This document shows positions 35,549 to 43,362 of a DNA stretch of 64,000 bases, in pieces. The position numbers were made by a program, and so were the translations under genes. The notes below the pieces were generated by a model, which was not told where the DNA came from, searched no databases, and worked only from the letters and a program-made list of their open reading frames with translations. The stretch is from positions 1 to 64,000 of the forward strand of contig JAAERL010000739.1 of assembly GCA_024230435.1 (NCBI GenBank), given 5' to 3'. The DNA comes from Desulfobacteraceae bacterium (GTDB lineage: Bacteria > Desulfobacterota > Desulfobacteria > Desulfobacterales > Desulfosarcinaceae). Position 1 is the first letter of the stretch. Each line of letters begins with the position of its first letter.

Positions 35549-36378
35549 TAAAAAGCATATGCCCGTCCCGCAAGGCTCTGAATAAATTTGCAGCACTTAT
35601 CCACAACAGCCTGTTTTGCCTGACGGTGGGGTACATGGCCACACTCCGGGATAAAGCAGGTTTCACCTGAGCCGCCCAACCCGTTGATAATTGAGACTGC
35701 CTGTTCTGGCAAACCGTATTGATCGTCCTCGCCCTGGATGGCCAAAACCGGGCAGTGAATATTTTTGAGCATATGCTCGATATTCCAAGTGGAGAATTCT
35801 TCCGACATCCAGGTCTTTGCCCAGCGCCAAAACATGCTATCGGTATTTTGGCCATGGAACTTGGTCAAGCGCTGTTTCAGGTTCGAATCTTTGTAGTTAT
35901 GAACCGCGTTTTGCACTCCCCGGATCGTCAGATAATCTACATAAACATGCGCAGCCTCTGTTATAACAGCTGTTACGTGCTTGCCATAACGGGCGGTGTA
36001 CATAAGGGCGATAGTGCCTCCATCGCTGTGCCCAAAAAAAATTGAATTTTTTATGCCTTCTTTTTGGAGAAGTTCCGGCAAAAAAGAAAATGCTTCCTTT
36101 TCCAAGTAAGTTAAATCAATTTCATGACTGGCAAGAGGATCGGAGCCGCCATGACCTGACCGGTCGAATAAAAATCCGTCCAAACCTGTGGCTGTAGTGA
36201 TTTTTTGCGGAAAATCCCCCCACATGTCAATGCAACCCAATCCCTCGTGCAGAAAAACGAGTATAGGATCTGATCTCTTTTTTCTGAAGGTATGGCGAAG
36301 CCACCTGGCGCCAATCCTGACGCCGTTTACCTTCAGGTGTTTATCCTTGTGGACGCTATCCGAAAATACAAGTTGCAT
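35548..36378 (-). CDS. alpha/beta hydrolase
   Basis: The protein, 276 residues from ATG 36378, has the alpha/beta hydrolase fold. The oxyanion region is FLHEGLGCIDMWGDFP and the strand DGFLFDRSGHGGSDP follows. The nucleophile elbow is GHSDGG with Ser118. The acid lies in LAIQGEDDQYG and the His in ECGHVPHRQ, so the triad is complete. The longer frame starts with TTG inside a repeat end and is rejected. The substrate is unknown; an esterase or C-C hydrolase is possible. Its stop TAG lies in the end of repeat B5, so its last residues (AYAF) may be altered from the ancestral ones. Confidence 0.88.
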   Translation of the reverse strand: MQLVFSDSVHKDKHLKVNGVRIGARWLRHTFRKKRSDPILVFLHEGLGCIDMWGDFPQKITTATGLDGFLFDRSGHGGSDPLASHEIDLTYLEKEAFSFLPELLQKEGIKNSIFFGHSDGGTIALMYTARYGKHVTAVITEAAHVYVDYLTIRGVQNAVHNYKDSNLKQRLTKFHGQNTDSMFWRWAKTWMSEEFSTWNIEHMLKNIHCPVLAIQGEDDQYGLPEQAVSIINGLGGSGETCFIPECGHVPHRQAKQAVVDKCCKFIQSLAGRAYAF

Positions 36379-36396
36379 GATTTCATACCATTTTTT

Positions 36397-36414
36397 TCTT
36401 AACTGCAAATCGCC
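36397..36414 (+). repeat. solo right end of a subfamily-A element
   Basis: TTCTTAACTGCAAATCGCC followed by TTA is a typical A right end without its other half. It lies directly upstream of the hydrolase start codon. Confidence 0.55.
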
Positions 36415-36485
36415 TTAACGCTATCTTATCATCATAGCCGGTTTGCTGCAAAAAAGGCGGCCCTGACAAAAACAATCCTTTTTGC

Positions 36486-36514
36486 TTGACCACATAACAT
36501 TGATGCCATATGGT
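36486..36514 (+). promoter_or_regulatory. candidate sigma-70 promoter for the ABC transporter genes
   Basis: TTGACC (36486-36491) and TATGGT (36509-36514) are separated by 17 bases, about 225 bases before the binding-protein start. No experimental or comparative support is available. Confidence 0.3.
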
Positions 36515-36740
36515 TAACAATTAAATCGTTGCATGCCTCGAAACGGGCTTGGTTCTAACATCGATCACTAATTATGAGGCATACAAGCCACTGTTTAATA
36601 TCATCCTGAATTTATATATTTTATTTAGTAAAACATATGGGCGTTAAATTTCAATAGCCCAACTTAAAGCCAAGCCCCCTCAAGACTAAGATAAATCGTT
36701 TTATCAATTATAGGACCACTAAAACTGAGGGAGGAATTTT

Positions 36741-37568
36741 ATGAAAAAAGGATTATTGGTACATTTAACTCTGATTTTCTTTTTTTGCACGGGCGCTGTA
36801 ACTACGGCATTGGGTTCTGATATTGAGTTGTGGAAAAAGTCCACATTAAATGAAATTATTAAAAGAGGAGAATTACGGGTTGGATTTGAAGCCGGTTACC
36901 TGCCTTTTGAAATGGCTGATAAAAAAGGCAAATTTATCGGTTTTGATATTGATGTCGCCAAAGAGATGGCCAAATCGATGAACGTAAGATTTGTACCGGT
37001 AAATACAGCTTGGGACGGCATCATTCCGGCCCTGGTGACCAAAAAGTTCGATATCATTATGGGCGGCATGACGGTTACCCAGGAACGAAACCTGAACATC
37101 AATTTTGCCGATCCTTACATTATCGTAGGCCAAACCATTTTGCTGAATAAAAAAAATAAAGACAAAGTCAACTCTTACAAAGACCTCAATGATCCTAAAT
37201 ACACCATCACCTCAAAGTTGGGAACCACCGGCGAGCAAGCCATTAAACGAATGATTCCCAAGGCGAAGTACAAATCTTTCGAATCTGAGTCCGAAGCAGC
37301 GCTTGAAGTTCTCAACAATAAGGCGGACGCTACGATTTACGATTTGCCGTTTTGCGCCACCTTTATGGCTCAGCAAGGCAAAGGAAAACTTATTTTCCTG
37401 GATGAGCCCTTTACTTATGAACCATTGGCCTGGGCAGTGCGTAAGGGGGATCCGGATTTTTTAAACTGGTTGAATAATTTTTTGCGCCAGCTGAAAAATG
37501 ACGGCAGATACGATAAAATTTATAATAAATGGATCAAGAGCACAGATTGGATAAAAACTGTAAAATAA
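36741..37568 (+). CDS. polar amino acid ABC transporter substrate-binding protein
   Basis: The 275-residue periplasmic protein has a signal peptide (residues 7-26) and one SBP_bac_3 domain. The mature part has GELRVGFEAGYLPFEMADKK, FIGFDIDVAKEMAKSMNVRF, the Arg-containing TVTQERNLNINFADPY, and LEVLNNKADATIYDLPF. It is preceded by GAGGGAGG. The permease and ATPase genes follow in the same direction. The ligand is probably a polar amino acid; the exact one cannot be told. Confidence 0.93.
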   Translation: MKKGLLVHLTLIFFFCTGAVTTALGSDIELWKKSTLNEIIKRGELRVGFEAGYLPFEMADKKGKFIGFDIDVAKEMAKSMNVRFVPVNTAWDGIIPALVTKKFDIIMGGMTVTQERNLNINFADPYIIVGQTILLNKKNKDKVNSYKDLNDPKYTITSKLGTTGEQAIKRMIPKAKYKSFESESEAALEVLNNKADATIYDLPFCATFMAQQGKGKLIFLDEPFTYEPLAWAVRKGDPDFLNWLNNFLRQLKNDGRYDKIYNKWIKSTDWIKTVK

Positions 37569-37642
37569 TAATTATACATTATGATTTTTGTATTTTGAAA
37601 ATTTCTTCCATTTATTAGATCCCCATTGCTAAGGCATAATAT

Positions 37643-38656
37643 ATGGAAAAATCAAGCCTGGACCGAAATAGAAGCAGAGCGAACTACTATACCTGGGTAG
37701 GTGTCTTCTTTTTTTTCATCACCTTGATCCTTTGCGCTTTATATTTCGCCACTATTAAAATCGACTATGTCTGGCGCTGGAAAAATTTACCTGACTATTT
37801 TTTCGGCAGCTATGAAGATGTTGATATCGTGTCACTTGAGGCGGGCGAAGTCAAAAAAATCACAACCGTTGATGATGATGCCGTTGTACAGATTAGGACC
37901 GAAGATGATAAATATACAGACACCGAAATACCCGGTGGTGATGTATGGGTGTATGAAGGAGACACCATCTATCCGGGCGATATTTTAGGCAAATATAAAA
38001 AGTGGGGCACGGGCATTCTTTTGCAGGGCGCCTACCTGACCCTTAAAATCAGTTTATATTCAATTATTTTTGGTATCGTCCTGGGACTGATCGGCGGTGT
38101 GGCGCGGATTTCAACAAATCCGGCCTTGAGGTGGTCGGCCATAACCTATGTGGAGCTGATTCGGGGCTCTCCGCTGTTAGTTCAAATTTTTATCTGGTAC
38201 TTTGTTTTAGCGACCCTTTTCAACGAATTGCTTAAAAAATACGGTCTGTCGCAAATCCCGGCGCTATGGTACGGTGTTGCCGCCCTGGCTTGCTTTACCG
38301 GCGCCTATGTAACCGAAATCGTCAGGGCGGGCATCCAGTCCATTCACCGGGGGCAAATCGAAGCTGCCCGTTCCTTGGGAATGACCGGACTACAGGCCCT
38401 GCGGCACATCATTTTACCCCAAGCCATCCGAAGAATCCTGCCGCCGCTTGCAGGTCAGTTCATCAGCCTGATAAAAGATTCTTCGTTATTGGGCATGATC
38501 GCCATTCGCGAGCTGACTAAAGCAACCCGTGAAGCGATTACCTTCAGCCTGCAGCCATATGAATTCTGGTTTTTATGCGCAATCCTTTATCTAATGCTAA
38601 CTTTTACGCTATCTATGTTTGTCCAATATATGGAAAGGAGGCTGGAAATAAAGTGA
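37643..38656 (+). CDS. amino acid ABC permease with periplasmic insert after TM1
   Basis: The 337-residue protein is longer than usual HisM/GlnP-type permeases (about 220-240). TM1 is at 17-37. Residues about 41-120 form a hydrophilic beta-rich insert with [20 protein letters not shown] and [18 protein letters not shown]; the latter resembles the edge of a lipoyl/biotinyl-type barrel. From about 124 the ordinary permease core begins ([20 protein letters not shown]), with [13 protein letters not shown] and the EAA loop [20 protein letters not shown] at about 237-256. It overlaps the ATPase gene by four bases. Confidence 0.92.
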   Translation: MEKSSLDRNRSRANYYTWVGVFFFFITLILCALYFATIKIDYVWRWKNLPDYFFGSYEDVDIVSLEAGEVKKITTVDDDAVVQIRTEDDKYTDTEIPGGDVWVYEGDTIYPGDILGKYKKWGTGILLQGAYLTLKISLYSIIFGIVLGLIGGVARISTNPALRWSAITYVELIRGSPLLVQIFIWYFVLATLFNELLKKYGLSQIPALWYGVAALACFTGAYVTEIVRAGIQSIHRGQIEAARSLGMTGLQALRHIILPQAIRRILPPLAGQFISLIKDSSLLGMIAIRELTKATREAITFSLQPYEFWFLCAILYLMLTFTLSMFVQYMERRLEIK

Positions 38657-39384
38657 TAGAAGTTCAAAATGTTTTTAAAACATTTTACGTGCCCCACAAG
38701 ATTATGGCATTGAAAGATATTTCTGTAGAAGTTAAAGTCGCAGAGGTGGTGGTTGTGATCGGGCCTTCAGGCTCCGGCAAGAGCACCTTTTTGCGCTGTC
38801 TGAATCACCTGGAAACTGCAAACCGGGGCCATATTTACATTGATCAAGTCGACATCCTTAACCCAAAAACCAATATCAACAAGGTGCGCGAGGAAGTCGG
38901 CATGGTGTTTCAATCCTTTAACCTGTTTCCCCACAAGAGCGTATTGGAAAATATTACCCTGGCGCAAACCGTAGTACGCAAACGATCCATGAAACAGGCC
39001 AAAGAAAAAGCCATGGCCCTGGTTAATAAGGTAGGTATTTCCGATAAAATCAACACCTATCCCGATCAGCTCTCAGGCGGCCAGCAGCAACGGGTGGCCA
39101 TAGCGCGCGCTTTGGCCATGGACCCAAAAATCATGCTGTTTGATGAGCCAACCTCGGCACTTGACCCGGAAATGATTGGAGAAGTGCTTGATGTTATGAA
39201 AACCCTTGCCAAGGAAGGCATGACTATGATTGTGGTGACCCATGAAATGGGATTTGCCCGTGAAGTAGCCGACCGGGTGATTTTCATGGATGACGGAGCC
39301 ATTGTCGAGGTGGGTACGCCCGAACATTTTTTTAAGAACCCAACCCACGAACGAACCAAACTGTTTTTGAGCCAGATCTTATAG
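38653..39384 (+). CDS. amino acid ABC transporter ATP-binding protein
   Basis: The 243-residue protein starts at GTG 38653, which overlaps the permease stop (GTGA) and has GGAGG 10 bases upstream; the longer frame from 38575 lies inside the permease gene. Walker A is GPSGSGKST at 37-45, the Q-loop is FQSFNLFPH, the signature is LSGGQQQR, and Walker B is [15 protein letters not shown], with the switch THEMGFA. All motifs are intact. It closes the three-gene transporter operon. Confidence 0.95.
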   Translation: MIEVQNVFKTFYVPHKIMALKDISVEVKVAEVVVVIGPSGSGKSTFLRCLNHLETANRGHIYIDQVDILNPKTNINKVREEVGMVFQSFNLFPHKSVLENITLAQTVVRKRSMKQAKEKAMALVNKVGISDKINTYPDQLSGGQQQRVAIARALAMDPKIMLFDEPTSALDPEMIGEVLDVMKTLAKEGMTMIVVTHEMGFAREVADRVIFMDDGAIVEVGTPEHFFKNPTHERTKLFLSQIL

Positions 39385-39433
39385 ACTTTAAAGTCAAGCC
39401 GCTATTCCAAAACCGTTTGACGCACCCAATGCT

Positions 39434-39766
39434 AAATTTACGAGTGTTGGGCTTTGCGTCATCAAAAGCAAAAAGCGCAAATTGATAAAACGCATGATAT
39501 TTTACATATGGCGGCCATGCTGCATAACGTGGGAAAAGTATCCATCCCGGATAAAATTTTAAAAAGAGCCTTGGGAGGAAAAAAAAGTTTTCTTTCTGAT
39601 AGAAAAAAACGCGGGTACGCAATTTACCCCTGAATTAGTCGCAATTTTCTTTAATTATTACGGGGTAATCGTCTCGATAGAAGAACGCTTCAAGGATAAA
39701 AAAACTTCAGAAATAAACGAGTCAGATCTTACAGGTATTGACACATTGCTATCTTTTCCAGCATAA
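39434..39766 (+). pseudogene. remnant of an HD-GYP domain gene
   Basis: One frame encodes HDILHMAAMLHNVGKVSIPD followed by KILKRALGG. This is the HD-GYP metal-site region (AAMLHDVGKVxIPDxIL) with Asp changed to Asn, and it then stops at TGA near 39631. A second frame continues GTQFTPELVAIFFNYYGVI to a TAA at 39766, resembling the C-terminal end of such response regulators (DPELV..F). The GYP part and upstream REC domain are missing, so internal deletion and frameshift have inactivated it. Confidence 0.75.
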
Positions 39767-39782
39767 CATTGCGCAGTATTAA

Positions 39783-39833
39783 GGGGTTTGAAAGCTGCAA
39801 ATCACTCAATCTTACACTAACGGGTGATTTGAA
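39783..39833 (+). repeat. solo end of a subfamily-B-like element with small hairpin
   Basis: After TAA, GGGGTTTGAAAGCTGCAAATC resembles ends at 53894, 47979 and 60071. AAATCACTC / GGGTGATTT pair around TTACACTAAC. Confidence 0.45.
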
Positions 39834-39909
39834 CGGCTTTTAACCGATATAGCGGCTTCAGAAGATTATGTTTTCCGCTAAAACCTTTAAACTCTATGGG
39901 AAAACCACA

Positions 39910-40488
39910 ATGACAGAATTCAAACCTACCCGTGAAGAGGCATTTGAACTGCTTTGCCAATACAATACCAGTGATAGTCTTGTCAGGCACGCCCTGGCCG
40001 TAGAGGGCGTTATGCGCCATTTTGCCGCCAACCGTGGTGAAGATGAACAGTTGTGGGGCATCATCGGCCTTGTTCATGATCTGGATTATGAGCAATTTCC
40101 GGAACAACATTGTCAAAAAAGCGCCGAAATTTTACGTGAACACAATTGGCCCGAATCCTATATCCGGGCCGTTGTCTGCCACGGATGGGGACTTTGCTCT
40201 GACCTGAAACCTAAAACGGACCTGGAAAAAGTGCTCTATGCTGTAGATGAGCTCACAGGGCTGGTGGCCACCTGCGCCTTGGTGCGTCCCTCAAAAAGCG
40301 TTTTGGATTTGACCGCCAAATCCGTGAAAAAAAAATGGAAAGACAAACGATTCGCATCCGGTGTGGACCGGACCATTATAGACCGGGGCGCCGAAATGCT
40401 TGCAATGGAGCGAACGGAACTGATTACCGAAACGATTATGGGAATGAGAATGGTGGCTAAAGTTATCGGTCTGAAAGGAGCTCTTTGA
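39910..40488 (+). CDS. HD-superfamily (HDIG) hydrolase
   Basis: The 192-residue protein starts at the ATG encoding MTEFKPTREEAFELLCQYNT. It carries an HD domain: LVRHALAVEGVMRHFAANRG (first His), GLVHDLDYEQFPEQH (HD pair) and VVCHGW, then AVDELTGLVATCALVRPSKS, the usual late Asp motif. This matches the small HDIG proteins predicted to act on phosphomonoesters or nucleotides. It overlaps the next gene by one base (TGATG), indicating an operon. Confidence 0.88.
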   Translation: MTEFKPTREEAFELLCQYNTSDSLVRHALAVEGVMRHFAANRGEDEQLWGIIGLVHDLDYEQFPEQHCQKSAEILREHNWPESYIRAVVCHGWGLCSDLKPKTDLEKVLYAVDELTGLVATCALVRPSKSVLDLTAKSVKKKWKDKRFASGVDRTIIDRGAEMLAMERTELITETIMGMRMVAKVIGLKGAL

Positions 40489-40691
40489 TGGAGTGCAATC
40501 TTGAAAAAAACAAAAAAAATTGCAACTGTAGTTATGAACCCTGCCCACGAAAGGGAATTTGCTGCGAATGCCTCCAATATCATTTAAAAAAACGCCAATT
40601 GCCCGGTTGCTGTTTTTCCAATGACGCCGAACGAACCTACGATCGGTCATTTACTCATTTTGCCAGGCTTGTAAATGAAAAAAAGATTTAG
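40488..40691 (+). CDS. small Cys-rich protein (DUF6485-like)
   Basis: The 67-residue protein has CNCSYEPCPRKGICCECLQYHL and PGCCF, nine or more Cys in 45 residues, consistent with a metal-binding or Fe-S protein. The pattern matches short proteins commonly annotated DUF6485 in anaerobes. An AAAGGAG site precedes the ATG, and the gene overlaps the HD protein stop. Confidence 0.75.
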   Translation: MECNLEKNKKNCNCSYEPCPRKGICCECLQYHLKKRQLPGCCFSNDAERTYDRSFTHFARLVNEKKI

Positions 40692-40730
40692 CTTATATAA
40701 CACCTATAAAAACAACTGGCTGGCTGCCTT

Positions 40731-41360
40731 ATGAACACGGATCGCATATCCTGTCCTTCGTGCGGCGCCGGCCACAGCATCCACAACCCTGGAATTGTTA
40801 CAGTGGTCTGTGAATACTGTGGCAGCGCAATTTATTGGGATGATCAAAAAGTCGAACTGGCCGGCAAGCAATCCATAGTTCCGGAAGGTTTTACCCGGCT
40901 TTACCGGGCAGCGGCAGGCAGTTTGAATACAAAACGTTTCATTGTCATGGGCCGTGTACGGTACAGCTTCGGCCGTGGATTCTGGGACGAATGGTTTTTG
41001 GAATTTCAGGACGGCTCCATTGGCTGGCTTACTGAAGACAATTACGAATTGGCCCTGCAAACCAGGACATCCCTGCAAAAAACGGCCTCTTTTGAAACTG
41101 TGCGTCCCGGGCAAAAAATAGTGTTTCAAAATAAGGAATTTATCGTGCATGAAGTAGGCAACGCCGAGTGCATCGGCATGGAAGGCAACCTGCCAATTGC
41201 CGCCCAGACCGGGGAAAAATACAAATTTGCTGATGCAACAAGCCCTGACGGAAAATATGTATTGGGCATTGAATACGATGCCGTGCCGCCATCCATATTT
41301 ATCGGCAGATGGCTCAGCTATGGAAACCTGACCCTCGACGATGAAGGAGTACAGTGGTAA
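40731..41360 (+). CDS. DUF4178 protein with N-terminal zinc ribbon
   Basis: The 209-residue protein begins with a zinc ribbon (CPSCGAGHS ... CEYCGSAIYW; two CxxC pairs about 20 residues apart). A DUF4178 domain follows: FIVMGRVRYSFGRGFWDEWF and DGSIGWLTEDNYELAL. It has no TM segment. DUF4178 proteins occur with DUF350, SPFH and aminopropyltransferase genes in conserved clusters whose function is not known in detail. It is followed three bases later by a second DUF4178 gene, so the two likely act together. Confidence 0.85.
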   Translation: MNTDRISCPSCGAGHSIHNPGIVTVVCEYCGSAIYWDDQKVELAGKQSIVPEGFTRLYRAAAGSLNTKRFIVMGRVRYSFGRGFWDEWFLEFQDGSIGWLTEDNYELALQTRTSLQKTASFETVRPGQKIVFQNKEFIVHEVGNAECIGMEGNLPIAAQTGEKYKFADATSPDGKYVLGIEYDAVPPSIFIGRWLSYGNLTLDDEGVQW

Positions 41361-41363
41361 ACC

Positions 41364-42665
41364 ATGGATTCTGCACGGTTTAAATCCCGAGAAGGCCGTT
41401 CGCGTCCGCCTTACCAGCCAAAAACCATACGCTGTGAAGCCTGCGGGGCCAGCCTGACAGTCAAGGATGAGCACAGTGAAATGGTGGTGTGCGAGTATTG
41501 CGGCAGTCGTCTGGATGTTTCCGCCACCGAACAAAAGGTGCTTGGTAAAAAGCAAGCCCGTACCGTTAATTTCGCCATTCACATCGGTGATTCCTTTTAT
41601 CATAAATCCTGCCGGTTTGAAGTTATCGGACGCCTGGCCTATATCGAAGACGGCAATGTCATGGAGATGACCAAGGAATACCTTTTGTACAACCCGCGCC
41701 ACGGGTCTATGTGGCTGGGGCAATACCAGGGAAGCTATTCTTTGACAAAACCCTGCCATGTCATGCCCTATGGCAATCCCCTGAAAAGCGCACGGGGCAA
41801 GGTCATAAAAACCTATGACAACAAAAAATGGGTTTCCGAAGGCAGCGGCGAGTATGAGTTATACTATGTAGACGGCGCTCTGCCGTGGGTGGCCCAGGTA
41901 GGTGACCGCGTCGAATACGCCGAATTTGTACATGATTCCGGATCAGGACGCCTGTACGAAGCTCAAAAGTCCAATCAGGAATTGGAATATGGCATGGGAT
42001 GGCGGCTTTCACCGCAAACCGTTGCCCGGGCCTTACGAAAACCCGAATTTGAGCAAACCGCGAAAGACAATACCGGCGCAGATACAGCAATTAACAAAAA
42101 ATGGTATAAGCAACTGATGTTGTTAGCATTGTTGGGATTGCTGATCAATGGCCTGGCTGCATTGTATTGCGCCGGACGCGGAGAGCTTGTCTTGCAGCAA
42201 CGATTGAACGCCGCAGAATTGGATCAAGGCGCGTATACCAATCGATTTCCCATCCGGGGCGGAACCGCTGTCAAGATTAAACTAAACGCGCCGTTGAATA
42301 ACGCATGGATGCAAGCTATCACCTCAATCGTTAGAGAAGATGATAAAATGGTGCATGATATTCAAACCAGCATGGAATATTACTACGGCGCCCAGAGCGG
42401 CGAAAGTTGGTCTGAAGGCAGCAGGAAACGTTCATTTATTGTGTTGATACCCCAAGCGGGCAATTACCGGCTGTTTGTAAGAGCTGTCAGTGCAAAAGGA
42501 AATACCACTAGGGCCAAACACGCCCTTCACAGTCTTTCCGTTAAGATATATGACGGAGCCCTGCCCTGGAAGATGCTTGCCTTCGTGGCGGGTGTATGCG
42601 CTTTTTTGCTGATTGTCACCTTTATCTCATATTCAAAATGGGCGGGCATCATTGAGTTCGATTAA
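41364..42665 (+). CDS. DUF4178 protein with zinc ribbon and two TM helices
   Basis: The 433-residue protein has an N-terminal zinc ribbon (CEACGASLTV ... CEYCGSRLDV). DUF4178 follows (CRFEVIGRLAYIEDGNVMEM, PRHGSMWLGQYQGSYSLTKP). A TM helix lies near 250-268. A beta-rich extracytoplasmic domain of about 120 residues follows (FPIRGGTAVKIKLNAPLNNA ... AGNYRLFVRAVSA), and the protein ends with a second TM helix near 408-426. The ribbon and DUF4178 are cytoplasmic, so it could relay an envelope state to the cytoplasm. It is the second of two tandem paralogues. Confidence 0.85.
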   Translation: MDSARFKSREGRSRPPYQPKTIRCEACGASLTVKDEHSEMVVCEYCGSRLDVSATEQKVLGKKQARTVNFAIHIGDSFYHKSCRFEVIGRLAYIEDGNVMEMTKEYLLYNPRHGSMWLGQYQGSYSLTKPCHVMPYGNPLKSARGKVIKTYDNKKWVSEGSGEYELYYVDGALPWVAQVGDRVEYAEFVHDSGSGRLYEAQKSNQELEYGMGWRLSPQTVARALRKPEFEQTAKDNTGADTAINKKWYKQLMLLALLGLLINGLAALYCAGRGELVLQQRLNAAELDQGAYTNRFPIRGGTAVKIKLNAPLNNAWMQAITSIVREDDKMVHDIQTSMEYYYGAQSGESWSEGSRKRSFIVLIPQAGNYRLFVRAVSAKGNTTRAKHALHSLSVKIYDGALPWKMLAFVAGVCAFLLIVTFISYSKWAGIIEFD

Positions 42666-42704
42666 ACCTAAGGATTTCGCAAGTTATATTAAAAGGTAAT
42701 AATA

Positions 42705-42923
42705 ATGCAGTTTTTACGTATTTTAGTTTTTGCTGCTGTTTGTTTCGGAACGTTGGGTGCTTTTACAGGTACTTTCGCCAAATGGGGTGTTCCTCTGGCC
42801 AACCATCCCCAGGGAGTTCAATTGCGCCAGGATAGCGTCGGCACCAGCCGTTCGTCTGGTTTCATTTTTTTCGGCACGAGACGCCGGAGTTATCGGGGAG
42901 GCGGTCTTTCCGGTGGAAAATAG
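42705..42923 (+). CDS. small membrane protein of the DUF4178 cluster
   Basis: The 72-residue protein has one N-terminal TM helix (FLRILVFAAVCFGTLGAFTG) and a Gly/Arg/Ser-rich tail (FGTRRRSYRGGGLSGGK). Small Gly-rich single-pass proteins accompany DUF4178/DUF350 genes in other genomes. It lies between those two genes here with short spacing. Confidence 0.7.
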   Translation: MQFLRILVFAAVCFGTLGAFTGTFAKWGVPLANHPQGVQLRQDSVGTSRSSGFIFFGTRRRSYRGGGLSGGK

Positions 42924-42945
42924 ATTATTATAAGGACAAAAACTT

Positions 42946-43155
42946 ATGGAACAACATTTTATACAATTCTTGCTCTCATTGATTTATACCGGTTTAGGTT
43001 TGCTGGTATTTGCGGCGGCTTTTTTCATTTTTGAAAAAATTACGCCGTTTTCCATCCGAAAAGAAATCGAAGATGATCAAAATATTGCCCTGGGCATCAT
43101 TTTCGGATCGGTGATTATTGGCCTGGCTATCATCATTGCCTCGGCTATTGGTTAG
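42946..43155 (+). CDS. DUF350 family membrane protein
   Basis: The 69-residue protein has two TM helices (about 8-28 and 46-68) with IEDDQNIALGIIFGSVIIGL, the DUF350 motif. The start has AAGGAC upstream. Its stop TAG (43153-43155) is made from the TTA flank and first G of repeat B1, which was inserted exactly at the gene end and separates it from the aminopropyltransferase gene. Confidence 0.85.
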   Translation: MEQHFIQFLLSLIYTGLGLLVFAAAFFIFEKITPFSIRKEIEDDQNIALGIIFGSVIIGLAIIIASAIG

Positions 43156-43313
43156 GGTCTTGGAAGATGCCAATATACCGTTATTGCGCCGGATTTGGAT
43201 TCGTTTTCAAGACGCGTCAATGGGTGCTTACTCATTGTCTGTGCACATTGCCGCAACACAGAAACCGAATTTAAGGACAAGCATAAGTGGTACATCCGCA
43301 TCTTCCACGACCC
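43155..43313 (+). mobile_element. MITE-like element, subfamily B, copy B1 (inside an operon)
   Basis: 159 bp from GGGTCTTGGAAGATGCCAAT to CGCATCTTCCACGACCC, flanked by TTA (43152-43154) and TTA (43314-43316). The best-preserved B copy. Confidence 0.87.
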
Positions 43314-43362
43314 TTAGTGTTCATCCATAAATGGCATCCGGCCGATTCATAGCGAAACGAAA

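Noticed and set aside
35883-35895. GGTTCGAATC, resembling a tRNA T-loop
   Set aside because: It lies inside the hydrolase gene and no acceptor or anticodon stem surrounds it. No tRNA was found in the window.
36379-36408. Upstream TTG start of the alpha/beta hydrolase
   Set aside because: These codons come from a repeat end. ATG 36378 fits the family start.
40704-41759. 351-codon minus-strand ORF opposite the DUF4178 genes
   Set aside because: The plus-strand genes have clear zinc ribbons and DUF4178 motifs. The antisense frame has no recognisable domain.
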